Origin: Rhyzopertha dominica
Lineage: Eukaryota; Arthropoda; Insecta; Coleoptera; Bostrichidae
Assembly: GCA_025024175.1 (NCBI GenBank)
Contig: QCXZ01000003.1
Span: 60,220,023-60,284,022 of the forward strand
DNA length: 64,000 bases
Direction of reading: 5' to 3'
The position numbers and the translations under genes were made by a program. Every line of letters starts with the position of its first letter. The first letter of the stretch is position 1. The notes under the pieces were generated by a model. It was not told the DNA's origin. It was given only the letters and a program-made list of their open reading frames with translations, and ran no database searches. Below, piece after piece: positions 1-11,510 of this stretch.

Positions 1-1890
1 AAATAAAATATGAACAATCTTTGATGTTCTATATCCTTAGGACGAGTAGCTACGTACATTCAAAAATTGTCATTATAATTGTACGAACTCGAATCATTTT
101 CTGTCATATTATTGGTAAAAACTCTTTCAGATTTATTCAGATTTATTTTTTTTGTAAACAGTTATTAAACTACGTTTATGGAGCTCAAATCTTAGATATC
201 ATTTACGGTCATACATATTAACTCTTGTGGTCGATCAGCACCAACAAGTTGTAAGAAGATATAATCTGTTTTGTTCTATAAATATGAGGTAGAAAAATAG
301 CATATTTCTTTGCCCACATCCTTAGTTCTAACCTAATGACGAAGTTTAAAATTGTTTAAGTTTGTTTTAGAATAGTTCGAGTGCTTCAGATTGTGTATGC
401 AAATCAGTGTTATGGTTTGAGAAGCTATGAACACTTGGATTTGTTGTTATTTATTAGGATGAGGTTGGTAATTCAGTAAATGCTAAAGGTTTCTGTGGAT
501 AAAACATATTCTTGTGTTGATTTCTTTTTTGTTTGTATGGAACAGTTTCTCCAAATGCTTATAAAATCGATTAATCACAAGGTTTATGAACCCCATGAAT
601 GCAACTGACGCTTTATCTGCCAGTCTAGGTCTAAATTTAACACGAACAAAAGTAATTACGAACAAAAATGTTTTTATTAATCTCATCTGGAATGAGAATA
701 TTAGTATGATCGTGTATTAGCAATCCCTCTTTGGTCCTCTTTCATAACCTTGCAGTTGCCGTCCTAAACGATTCAAAATTTATGATTGATTTTCTCGTTA
801 GATAATAAAAGGTTCTTCGACCTTTTTGGCAACCTAGACGTTTACAAACCGTCTCGTTTATTTGCATAATTTACTACGCATTACAATGTTTTATTATGTT
901 TTTAATCCGTGCCAAAGAACAGCTCTTATATGTTCGGCGCGTCGGTCGCAGGGTGCATCTAATTTAGCGGTGCAACATCCTGTCGTATGTCTAAAACCAG
1001 CCAAAGCAATTACTCCCTCTAAAAATAAACTTCTTTGCTTTATCGCGGCAGCAGTAATCCTTACATCTCGTATGTACGTTAGTCGAGCTGATCGTTGTCA
1101 CATGGTGGGTGATATGTTTAATTCGGTGGCGTGATGATTTATATTTAAAAAAGTTGTAAACTAGAATTTGTTACAACAGAAGCACGATGATGATACTTTG
1201 TGGATCTGCCTGTAAAAATGCTTTCGTTTATAAACTATAGTGACCAGTACTTTGTTTGGTATCACTTTCGTCATTTTGTTTCATGCTAAAGATGAAAATC
1301 AGCTGCAGTTCATCTCTTTGGCGGTCGTGTCTTTACATTTTGTCGACATCCATGTTGCAATCATTTGTCTCTATTTACTTCATGTTTTTGTAATGTACAT
1401 TTCTCTTTGAGGCTTACTTTCGATCATAATTCTTTGATGTGTGCTAATATTCTTGCATTACTTCTTTGCTCTTTATGTCTCGTCTGTACTTTTTTCACCT
1501 TTGCTATTGTTAAATTCTTCTCCTCCTCCATCTTATAACCCACAAAATTTATATATGTATATGTGTTGTGATTGCTTAGTTTTCTTTATATCTCTGGGTG
1601 TAGTTCTATTTGACACCTTATAAACTGGACAACAATCTGTACTACACCCTCTACCCCGAGAGATAAGGGAAGAATCATTGGTTCTAAAGCATTTAGCACA
1701 TACTACATAACCACCATGTTAGGTGCAGCATTTATTGTTCCTAGCATGTGAAACATGCTAATTTGTCTACATATATAATCGTCCTGTACTTGAAAAATGC
1801 TTATTCCACTTACGTTCTAGGATAGACACTTAAAAAGTCGCTTTTAAATTTGGTTTCTCCATATACTTAATTATATATAAATAGATATTC
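1..1890. other. AT-rich stretch without a recognisable gene
   Basis: No ORF here resembles a family I recognise. The longest candidate is a 90-residue open frame at 862-1134 on the plus strand. It has several cysteines and a hydrophobic stretch (about residues 58-68) but no motif that I can name. It could be a chance frame or an exon fragment. Single reads of both strands show no transposase or reverse-transcriptase motifs before about 1900. Confidence 0.4.
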
Positions 1891-1899
1891 AGGTCCTCG

Positions 1900-2540
1900 G
1901 GCCTATAACTTCAATTTTCTGTTATCTTCTTGCCCAATCTCTTTTTAGTGCTTGTATTATTACGTGCCGTAACCAACTCGCTCTTATATCATTTACTTTT
2001 TGGGTTGTGTTTGGATATCGATATATTTTCATTACTTCTTCTCCAGTTGCCCTTCTCATTTTTTAATTTTCCCAAAGACTTTCTTTAATACCTTCCTCTC
2101 CCACCTGTCTAACTTTTTATTTTGGTCATGATACACGTGTCACATCCATACAGCACTTCTGATTGAATCAATCCCATATCTTGTCTTGTTTTCGTTTACA
2201 TCTAGTCCATAACCTCTCGTATTCTCCTGTAAAGTTTTGAACAGCTTTTTGTCTGGTTCTTGGTATTAATGCCACAATTTTCGCATACGCAATCACCTGC
2301 TGCTTACTGTAATACTCGTATATTACATTCTCCGCTCTTATTCGGCTTCCCCTCGTAGTTCCATATTAACAAGAATTTCCAATACCACCTTGCTTAACGA
2401 ACCTTCTAACGTCATTTTAATTAATATGATAAGTTTTTCTGGGATTCCTAAACTGATCGTTGCTTCATTCATCCTATTTCGGTTCACTGAATCATATGCT
2501 CTTTTAAAATCTATAAACAGTGTATGCAGAGGCAAGTTTT
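1900..2540 (-). pseudogene. Decayed non-LTR reverse transcriptase, RTE-like
   Basis: On the minus strand a 65-residue frame (2338-2535) contains FIDFKRAYDSVNR, the first aspartate motif of a retrotransposon reverse transcriptase, followed by a GIPEKLI segment typical of the same region. Further down the minus strand, about 2285-2305, is AYAKIVALIPRTR. This matches the AYADD-I-AL-I box with the second aspartate lost. After several stops, about 2100-2150, comes VLYGCDTC, matching the LYG-ET block near the C-terminus of RTE-type elements. Order and spacing fit one 5'-truncated copy with stops and frameshifts. It is inactive. The RTE assignment rests on the C-terminal block and is less certain than the reverse transcriptase call. 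Confidence 0.7.
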
Positions 2541-2814
2541 TTTTTCATAACTATTCTGTTGTATCATTTTCAGGGCAAAAATTTGATCAATAGTTAACCT
2601 TCTCAATTTGAAGCATGTTTGGTATTCTTTTAGTTTTGCAAGTAAATAAAAATCAGTAGTTACCAAGGTAGGTGAATATAGTAAGTGTTTAAACTATATT
2701 TGAACGCTGATTATAATTACTTGATAAAATGTTTTTTATTAAAATTGAAATTATCACGTTTTCATATTTTCTTATAATAGCCAACTAAACATTATATAAT
2801 TAAGAGGATCTTTA

Positions 2815-3790
2815 ACATTCTCCCCGCCTTGAAGGTTGGTCTGCAACATCTTCTGGAAGAGGACACATATTCGACTAACTAACAAGTTCTTTTAACTGTG
2901 CCCAATGCTGTCTACAGGATCACTACTCTACCCTAAACACCATTTAAATGACAGCAAATAATCATCCTTAATTAAGGCCAGAGTTCCAACTGTTATCTGC
3001 TTTGACTGATTTCGCGACGTAACTCTTAGTTGTAGTTCACCTATGTATTCTTTCATCCATCCTTGCCAGGAATGTTGTTACATCCTCTCCAACTGCTGAT
3101 GAACAGAACAGTCTGTTGACTGGAACAACTTGAACATTTTCTCTTTTAGTATAGATGACATGTTACATTACTGTCTTCACTTTTTACAAATACCTTTGCA
3201 TGCACCATATGCAGTTTGAGATGGATCACAAAATCTATGTAACTGTATGTCCTGAACTGCTGAACATGGCGCCAATAATACTTCGCGATCAACACTGAGC
3301 TTATTGAGCAAATATAAAACTGCTCGACATCTTCGCGTTTTTGGCTATTTTGATAGGAACTGCAACATCCCATATTAAATGACAATACTGTTGGATTCCA
3401 TTGAATTCCAAGAGTTTTCGAAACTTCCAAATTTCCAAATGTAAATCCGTCCGTGCTTGTTTTAGATTTGCTTATTAACCTTACAATATCAGGTTTACTT
3501 GATGGCAACTTTTTGATATTAAAACAGCCTTTTTCAGGTTATGATCTATCTTATGGCTTCATCTTTTGTCTAAAATCCAGTCAGGAGATCGTCTACATAA
3601 AAATTCTCTTGAATTATTGTTGTGGCCTTTGGGGCTGTTATTTATATTTTTTTGGAGTAAGTTGGTGCAAACATCTGACTGATAAAAGTGTTATTTATGT
3701 GATTGCATATGTAACTTTATTGAGACCGTATTCTGGATTTAAAAGTATTTGTCTGCACAATAAGTGTGATACAAGTTCGAAAATCGCATA
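2815..3790 (-). pseudogene. BEL/Pao LTR-retrotransposon pol remnant
   Basis: Reading the minus strand in order, I see VTYAIT and LSVRCLHQL (about 3640-3730), then FYVDDLLTG at about 3590-3615, which is the catalytic YVDD box of a BEL/Pao reverse transcriptase. A 120-residue frame (3146-3508) begins the segment after it and contains KTLGIQWNP, a linker typical of Pao-type pol. About 3190-3240 reads LHRFCDPSQTAYGAC, matching the RNase H start of this family (usually LHGF-DAS). About 2915-2990 reads LALIKDDYL and FKWCLGRV, matching the block after the integrase. The integrase core itself is missing, so the copy is internally deleted as well as frameshifted. I saw no LTRs or primer-binding site. 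The order of motifs makes the family call firm; the ends are approximate. Confidence 0.8.
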
Positions 3791-3799
3791 ATAAAACGT

Positions 3800-5074
3800 T
3801 TTCAAGAAATTAATAGGGTTTTCCCAGAATCCCAGGACACTATCTATCAAAAAGTATATATTAGACGAAACATATGCTCAGAGGGACCTTGAAAGAAACT
3901 GTTCAAGAATCATAACCAAAATACAAATCAGGGAAGGAGAAGAAATCATATCGACAACAACAAAAAAGTGTAAAAAACTACTACGGCAAAACAAAATACT
4001 ATGCAGAAACCAAGAATATATGGAAGCAAACCCACCCACAAAAACATTTTGAACGATCGTAATGAATCATGGAAAAAAAATAAATGAAGAGGTCTTAAAT
4101 CTCTGCACAACTTGAGACATCTTCTCACACGAGGAGGAAAGCAATATAGACCCGCTAAGCTAACATCAAACACGAAAACATCTAAGGAAAGCATTCACTA
4201 GTTCAATATAATAGAAAAAATCGTTGAAAATGAACGGCAACAAGCTCAAAGTAGGACGAGGGTGCTACATGTGGAGAACAACGGTGGAGAGAATCATAGC
4301 AGAATAAACGTAACTGAAGAACAATGGGCAGAAATCGCAAAAGACAAGAAAACAATAAATAAGGAAGTCCTAATGTTGTATACAATCTCAGGCAGCAGCT
4401 CGTCCGAAGAAGAACAAGAACAATGCAGCCAAACTAAGCTATCATCCAAAACGGATGCTGATAAAAAAGTATCCGCTGGTTGGATGCGCTGAAAACCTTC
4501 CCATTACAGTTCCCAAACTCCTGTAACATGCGCTACGTGGGAGCCCACTGGCAACAAGCATGTAACCCCTCCAACCCAGAGTAGACGTCGCCGGCCCGGC
4601 GGTATATGAATCAATCAAATTCTCGCTACATTACCACTACCCACTTAATTTTATAAAATTAATTAAAGTTGCACCTTCGTGCGACATGATGGAATTTAGG
4701 TTAAAAAATTTTACTGGCATGTATATTAGCTAAGATAATATGTAACCTGTCAAAGTTATTGAAGAATATGCAAAAGGCTATCCGACTTAAAGTAGGTATT
4801 AATAGTGTTATATCAAATTAAAGCAAATTTTATTTAACGAATGACAGTGGAAAAATAAAAATACAAAATTTTTAGTAAGAAACCCTATCTCTTAAAAAAA
4901 TTATATCGATTTCTATCGCCATTTATTTTTCAAAATACGATGAATAAATTCGTATCTACTGGTGCATATTACACCTAACGCATGGTGCATAAGATGACAT
5001 TAAAAAAATGTTTTCTGCAAAACTGATACAATCTAAAAATGGTTAGGAGACCAGAAGTTTTTTTTTTGCCTTCT
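3800..5074. other. No recognisable gene; one short acidic ORF
   Basis: A 76-residue plus-strand frame at 4262-4492 contains a serine and glutamate run (about residues 45-55) and many charged residues, but no known domain. It may be the tail of an element ORF because adjacent frames before it are also lysine-rich, but I cannot place it. The remainder is AT-rich without motifs. Confidence 0.3.
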
Positions 5075-5084
5075 TTGTAAAATT

Positions 5085-5665
5085 CATCGAGGAGGTGCCA
5101 AAATTTCCCATTTATTCGGAACGCTGGCCAAAAGTAACAATGGAAACGNCCTTCCGTCGCNCCCATCGCGATACTTCTTTCCCATCGCCGTCTGCAGCGC
5201 GTGTAATCGGTAAAAACGCAGCANCACCGCGCGCATTCGTTGACCCGCCGTTGCACCCACGAAAGAAGAGAGGCAACCTCGCCGCCGAGCCGAAATGCAT
5301 CTCCCGATACGAAAATGATCGGCGGCGCGTCGGACCGCCTGCGCGCCGAGTTTGACGTTGGGCGAGGGCGAAGAACAACAAGACCGACGGGGGCGGGCGG
5401 GGGCAGCAGCGCGCCGGGCTCGACCAAGGAGGAACTCGAAACCCTTGAGAAGGTCGCGACGAGATTGCACCGCTCGATTACCATGCGATGCGCGTCAAGG
5501 TACCGCGGCACGGCCGATGCGATGGTTTTCGGAGGCGACGGGCCCGACAGGACCCGCTCTAGACCGTGGAAATCCGCGCAACGTCTGCGAGTCTAGTAGG
5601 CCGTCTATGGCACGAGAATACCGCGAAACGCGGAGACACGGTCGAAGAACGATTTGCTCACCAAA
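5085..5665. promoter_or_regulatory. GC- and CpG-rich island (possible promoter)
   Basis: This block is sharply richer in G, C and CpG than the AT-rich flanks, with clusters such as GGCGGCGCG and CGCCGCCGAG. Long overlapping open frames on both strands (up to 178 residues) are expected from the lack of AT-rich stop codons and share no recognisable domain, so I do not call a gene. Three unresolved N bases lie in it. In insects such islands may mark a promoter, a first exon or a regulatory element. A transferred or contaminant fragment is also possible. The basis is composition only. Confidence 0.35.
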
Positions 5666-5724
5666 CAGGACCTTTTGTTAAAATAATTTAATGATTATAA
5701 AACACCGCTTCTTATGATTAGAAG

Positions 5725-5880
5725 AAGTAGTGTTGGATTTGCAGGACATTATATTTCTGGAAAAGTATTGTCAATATTGACTGGGAATCGAACCCGGGAC
5801 ATTCGATTGCCGTCAAATGTGCTGCAACTGCACCACCAAAGCTACAAAGCCGCCAGTTGGCGCATCCGGTAGCATCACAT
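5725..5880 (-). repeat. tRNA-derived SINE, copy 1
   Basis: The minus strand carries a box-B-like GGTTCGATTCC (5785-5795) and, upstream, a degenerate box A region reading TTTGGTGGTGCAGTTGCAGCA. The 3' body (TACTTTTCCAGAAATATAATG in similar form) matches copies 2 and 3. It lies head to head with copy 2. The tRNA-like part could be mistaken for a tRNA gene, but it is longer than a tRNA, repeated and unable to form a full acceptor stem by eye. Confidence 0.65.
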
Positions 5881-5886
5881 ACATAT

Positions 5887-6060
5887 GTAGTAAGCTTTAA
5901 CATATATATGGCACTCTGACCTGGAATTTGAAGTTTTTGGTGGTGCAGTAGCAGCACATTTCAACGGTAATTAACAGGTCCTAGGTTCAATTCCCGGTCA
6001 AAGCTGGCATTACTTTTTCAGAAATATATTGTCCTTGCAAACCCAGTTAACTACTTTTTA
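5887..6060 (+). repeat. tRNA-derived SINE, copy 2
   Basis: It carries TTTGGTGGTGCAGTAGCAGCA followed by a box B at 5984-5995 (GGTTCAATTCCC) and the shared 3' body ACTTTTTCAGAAATATATTG. The segment before box A, TGACCTGGAATTTGAA, also recurs in copy 3. It is inverted relative to copy 1 with almost no spacer. Confidence 0.65.
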
Positions 6061-6069
6061 TAATCATTA

Positions 6070-7060
6070 TTAATATATCATTATAATAATTAGCGTTTTT
6101 ATATTATGGGGCGCCACTTTACTCGCAAATTAAAATTTTCTGCGTAACTTGCGTAGCAATTTGCTGTAACTTTTGAGTAGAAAACGTATAACGCGTATAA
6201 GTTGCAATTCAAAAGTACCAAATTAACTGTAGACAATATATACTTATCAAATCTGTGAATTTGATTTTGTCTTATACCACTTAAAGGTAGGTATACCGGG
6301 TGTTCCGTGAAATCGCCAACTATCGTAACTCTGTTATTTATTGGCTGATTTTATTATTTTACTATTATTAGCATTGAAAATATTATAAAATACCAATATT
6401 TTAGTCTTTTCAGTTCTTTTTCTATTTTTTGCTACATCCTGATTGGATGTTTTTTCGGATTTCAACGATGTACGAGTATAATAAGCCAATTTTTGATTTA
6501 ATATTATCGGAAAAAAATACAAAGCTTAGGAATTGTGTTGACGTGCTTTCAACAATTACACTGTAAGAACTGCTAAACTGCTGTGTCTGATAATGACAAA
6601 TACCTGAAGTATGCAGATGCCATGAGAAGTGCCTTCATCATGCGTGTGGTCCCTACAAACCTGGGATTTAAAGATCATATAGCTCATTTCAGACTTGGTA
6701 AACAATTCTCGTCCAACGTATTAAAGACATAACTAACCCCATAACTTTCAAAAACTCATAATTAGTAAAATCGGTTCCTAACAGTATGGAACTTAACTTA
6801 AAAAAAACAAAGGATACTTTAATGAATTCAGATTTAGGTACGATTCCGAGATTTGTAGTCAGATAAGTGATCAACTCAAGCATGAAATTCCCATAGGTGC
6901 TTTGTTGACTCCACTTCCAGTGTGTTTTTCTATTGTAATTAAACTATAATGAAAACACATTAACCACAATGATTTAGAGTGCCCAAATAAGTATTTCGGC
7001 AGCTAAACTGCATCTTCGGTAGAGTGAAGGACTTCTTCAATGTCTTTTAGAAAACGGTCC
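6070..7060. other. AT-rich stretch; one hammerhead-like motif on the minus strand
   Basis: No gene is recognisable. At 6990-7021, minus strand, the sequence reads CCGAAGA, then a GCAG/CTGC stem, then CGAAATAC. This is one mismatch from the hammerhead core CTGANGA-stem II-GAAA. It lies just upstream of the plus-strand Penelope-like coding remnant but faces the other way. At 6294 a TACCGGGTGTTCC sequence resembles a Tc1/mariner-type terminus but no partner end was found. Confidence 0.35.
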
Positions 7061-7069
7061 ATATAACAA

Positions 7070-8190
7070 ACTACCTCGGAACCCCTTTTCAAAATTAACT
7101 CATCAAACAAAAACAGTTATTAACAAACGTCACAATGTTACTACATTTGCCTTGAAATATAAATTATAAGGTTCAAACCCAACTGTGCTTAAAATATACG
7201 TTCTTCCCAAAATCCATACAACTTACATGCTTTCTAAGTGGTTGACCAATAAGTTTAGTATCTTACCTGCACCTCCAATATATCTTTGGGTTATAAGAAT
7301 TCCATAGAGCTTCTAACCAAAATTAAGAACATCAAACTTGAGGAAGGGGAGTTACTGGTCCCATTTGACTTAAAATGACTATTCCCTAGTGTACCTATAG
7401 ATGTAGCATTGAAATACCTTGGGAATCTACTGGTGATTAACGACATTGATAAAATCAAAATTGAAGAACCTATATTTACAATTAACCTTTTAGGCGGGTC
7501 TCACAACTGTTTCCAAATTGAAAATGAGTTTTTTCGAACAACACGAAGGTACAGCCATGCGGAAATGGGTCGATTCGAAACAAATTTCAAAAATAAAAAC
7601 CAGTATTTCCCTTGCGTATAGTTGCATTACGTCCTTGATGTTTTTGCCATCTTTGACACTAATAATAAATATAACATTGATAACTTTTTAGAAAACTTAA
7701 ATTCCCATATAACAAGCATTAATTTTACTAGGGAAAAAGAAGTCTTATATTTTAAATGTATTGCTGTCAAGAAAGAGCAGGAACGAAATAAAGTGTACAG
7801 AAAAAATACAAATAGGTTTATAATCAATGTGTCGCAGCATTCTTATCAACATAAGTTTTCTGTTTTGAACTTCCTACTTAATAGATTAGCTAATTTTCTA
7901 TTATCAAAAGTTATAATTTCGAAAAAGAACTCAAATATATCAAGAATGCTGCAGTTCATAATGGGTGCTCTAGTAAAAAAGTAGAAAATTTACTTAGGAA
8001 GACACAACACAAAAAACAGATTGTACAAAGATGCAACCTCTTTGTATTTACCAACTACTGTACAAAATAAATTTATCAAAATTCCCTTTAAACTTGGGCT
8101 TACCAAAGGATTAGAACGCATCCTAAAACCTATTCATTTAAAACTGGCTTTTACTGACAATAATACTATAAAATAGTATATAAAAAATTA
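7070..8190 (+). pseudogene. Penelope-like element reverse transcriptase remnant
   Basis: The plus strand reads, with stops and frame changes, a Penelope-type reverse transcriptase. Segments include YMLSKWLTNKF (about 7220-7255), LLVPFDLK with FPSVPIDVALKYL just before and within the frame at 7409, then EGTAM (about 7540-7565) before the catalytic block, which is degraded to LDVFAIFDT (about 7630). A 120-residue frame (7622-7984) continues with VYRKNTNRFIINVSQH and KFSVLNFLLNRLANF, matching the region after the catalytic box in Penelope elements. A last segment, LGLTKGLERIL, lies near 8100. The usual C-terminal GIY-YIG domain is not visible before the remnant fades. It is a dead copy; its 5' start is not identifiable. 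Confidence 0.8.
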
Positions 8191-8199
8191 GTTTCATAA

Positions 8200-11030
8200 G
8201 GCGCCATTATTTAGCGTCTTCTACACAAGAAAATGTGAGATATTTCATAAAAATAAAAAATTTAGGGAAATTTGCTGAAGATGGCTAAGTGTCAATTTTC
8301 ACAAGAACCATGACAGTTACGACGTTTCGAGGTGGAGTTTCTTTGATGTTTTTTGGTGATACCAACACTGGAAAATAAAAAGTTGCGTTTCGAAATGGCT
8401 TTATTATAAAACGCAAATTGCGTATCATAATGGCCTCAGTATGAACGCCAAATAGAAAAAAATATTTTGGGAAATCTGCAGTGTAAAGTAAATGAAAAAG
8501 ACAATGTAGGCTTATATAAAAAATAATGCAGTAGGAAGTGACACTATAAATCGCTCCGTTTCAGAGATACAATCCTTAGAATTTGTAATTAAACAAACAC
8601 TTTTTCTGAAATATTTAAGTAATCTAGAAATATTCAAATTTGAAATACCGGTAATCATCTTAGCTATAGAAGGGCCTGATTTCAAATACATTTTAATTTT
8701 TAAAATGCATGTCTATGCTTACATTCAGTGAGGAGTAGAAAACTTGAGGGTAGTTACCCTCTTCTTCTCAATAACTTTTCATCTCTTAGTGGTTTCACGG
8801 TTTTTCTTGCACAATAAAGTTACTCTTTTTGTATGTCGATAAGATAAACGGTTTTTGAGATAAATGACATTTTATTCGAACATGCTTAAACAGAAATGAG
8901 ATATTCGAATCACATCAGCAAGGCTATGACAAATGAAACAAACGGTATTACTGTCATAGTTAAGTAAAATTTATTTAAGATTCCAGTTTACAATCAATCA
9001 TGCCTAGTGTGCTGAATATGCCAATATGGTATATGTGCATGGTTTTTGCCAACGGAGTGCATCAGCTGCTCCTAAATTGTAATTGCTTCTAATTGTAATT
9101 ATAGTTTGACCACCGAGAATTAAGTGAGAAGAATATCCTGCGATTAAATCTAGCCAAAGATTTCAAGAAGTCGCTTACTTTATGCTTCGCTGAAGATGGC
9201 AGAAGGCGAATTTAGATGTTCTAAATTATGGTGGTAAGGATTTTCAATTATCATTATCATTAAATGTATTGCGAATGTTTTTTACCATCAATAATTATTA
9301 TTATTGTTAACATAGTAACAAAAATTACATTTTCTGTTTGTATCCAATGAGTTATTCTATACAATTTTTGTTGTTGTTCATTTCCGGATGTTTCAACCAG
9401 TATCATATTAATCCAATTAATGACGTTCGTGACTTTTTTTAAAGCTAAGCGATGATTGAGGAAAGCGTATGATGTGCTGTTGGCCAATGGCACGCAACGC
9501 ATCGCCAACGGGCCATCTCTGTTCTCCGGGTGTTAGGAATTGGGTTAGAAGATCAAATCAATTACAACAACTTTCTGAGAGTTCGCCAACTACCTACTTT
9601 ACGAGGGCACCGGAGAACGTCGAAACGCTCGGAACGGCGAGTAAGGGAGAAGGGTTCGAAAGTTGTTTTGCTGCTGGAAACCGTCCACACGTTGAATTCA
9701 GCTTTGTCGTCGCATTCGCACGTGCCGGTTAATTGCATGCTCAAATTGTGTTGAATAGTTTACATTGAGGAGCCACTTCATGTCGTTTCGTGTGAGCGGA
9801 CGTATGATTGTATAAATAGAAGGCTGACTTACTTCAAGATCAACATAAATAAGCGATGAATTGTCAAGCACCTGGACACAGTGTTCATATAGTTCGCACA
9901 CTTTAGTTATTAAAATTTTAACTGCAATTGGGGATTAGATTGTAGCTAAAATTGCTCTCTTTGCTTTTTTTTGTAAAATATAAAACCAGTTCATTGTGTT
10001 AGTGTATTATAAAAGTCGATGTAAGCATATCAAAATGCATATTAAAGTTGAACCAATCAAAATTGCCGCCTAAATAATGACATCAGAATCGGAATGCAAA
10101 TGCACATGTCCTCAAATTCAAGCGATATTCTGTGATTCAGATTTGCGTGAGGTGTTGTTTCTTTCATTTTCTTTATTCTTAACAGTTCTAATCGCCAAAA
10201 ATGGACTACATATTCATTGCCGAAAGCTGAATTCACCATTTGCAAAAATTTTGATATTAGCGAGCATAGTATGCTATTGGCTTGATTAAAAGGACGTTCC
10301 ACGGGAAGTAAAAGTTAAAAAAAACTGCAGATCAAGATTATCTATCATTTTTCACAGTCGTCCAGCAATGATAAGCTTTTAATAACAGGAATGCAATACT
10401 ATTTCTGCTAGAAGATTAGTTTTGCTGTTACAATTAGTCGCTAGCACACAATACTCGCAAATAACGACATTTTAATAGCTTTATAAATTTTGTTTGCGAT
10501 AAGTACTGCCATATGTGATGATTGGCAAACCGTACACATCTTACTTCTATATAGCTGTCTCCATTTTCATGCTGAATGTTTTATTTTTTTCGTAGTAATA
10601 TTTGATATATTTTCGTTCACATTTTATATTATATTAGATGGCATTATCCAGGATTTATTTAGCAGTTAAATCAATGTTCAAATTAATCGTAGTAAGTTAA
10701 TTAAGTTGCAAATTTCGTATGTATGCAGGTCGTATTTGACAACAATATTTGTACTTACATATAAAATCAGACCCATTTTTTAATGTTGTTGCTTGAGCAA
10801 CTTGAGAGTAATAAATGAAAAACTAAAAAAATCGTTTTTATAACAAAAAAAAAATAAAGTGCCGAAGGTATTATATAATTATATATAATTCGGGATTGTG
10901 AATTGTAATATCTAAATGATCTGTAGCTCTGGAAATAAAATAAAATAATGTTGTTTTTTTATACCCACCTATATATTTTAAAATTAAATTAAAAATAATT
11001 TTCATCTAATGACATAAATATTGTCTTTTC
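8200..11030. other. No recognisable gene
   Basis: This is AT-rich DNA without recognisable coding or TE motifs. A slightly GC-richer patch at 9465-9735 has overlapping open frames on both strands (about 60-87 residues), none with a familiar domain. It may be an exon or regulatory block. Short near-repeats of ATATAATTATATAT occur around 10870-10890. Confidence 0.4.
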
Positions 11031-11039
11031 TACTGTCGG

Positions 11040-11510
11040 CAGTGCCTGTTCCCCACCAAAAAGATAAAATTTCAGTGTTAAATCATTCACTTGTATATAG
11101 CTTTGCATGTAGCGACTGTAATTTTGCTTATATTGGACAAACGGAAAGATTTTTTTCTTACTAGAAGTAATGAACATCTAAAACAATTTAAAAATTATTT
11201 CAACTTTATACAATTTGGAAAGTTTACAACATTTTTGCAAGAAATCATCAAAATTAGACTATTTAGAGATATACAAAATTGTAAATGACCCAAAATTGAA
11301 CAATTCTAAAGGATTCTTGCAATTTCAGTTGTCCCATTCTAGTTGCCTACCATTTTAGTCAACATTGCTTGTTTAGATTTTTAGATTCATTTTACTAATT
11401 TGACAACGTCATAATATTTTCTTCTGTATTTTGTTACTGACAATGGCTTATTAGCCGAAAGCACTTTTTCTATTAATAAAATAGTGTGAATTAAATTTGG
11501 CAAAGCTTAT
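11040..11510 (+). pseudogene. Penelope-like element 3' end: GIY-YIG fragment plus hammerhead-like motif
   Basis: The plus strand at about 11080-11160 reads LVYSFACSDCNFAYIGQTER, the GIY-YIG endonuclease start of Penelope elements with its paired cysteines. A one-base frame change follows, and then TRSNEHLKQF (from about 11158), the rest of the motif. The reading degrades after about 11288. At 11437-11465 lies CTGACAA, a GGCT/AGCC hairpin with a TATT loop, then GAAAGCA. This fits a hammerhead core with one mismatch. The upstream reverse transcriptase is missing here, so this is a separate 5'-truncated copy. The GIY-YIG call is strong; ribozyme activity is not shown. Confidence 0.72.

Noticed and set aside
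4975..5596. Long overlapping ORFs on both strands in the GC-rich block
   Set aside because: Open on both strands because stop codons are rare in GC-rich DNA; no domain in any frame.
5765..5870. tRNA gene
   Set aside because: Box B is present but there is no full cloverleaf, and the sequence extends into a 3' body repeated at two other places; it is a SINE.
8288..8345. Hammerhead-like motif near CTGAAGA and GACGTTTCGAGG
   Set aside because: The CTGAAGA and GAAACGTC parts lie on opposite strands, so they cannot form one core.
9187..9215. Hammerhead-like motif (CTGAAGATGGCAGAAGGCGAA)
   Set aside because: The two GGC segments do not pair, so there is no stem II.
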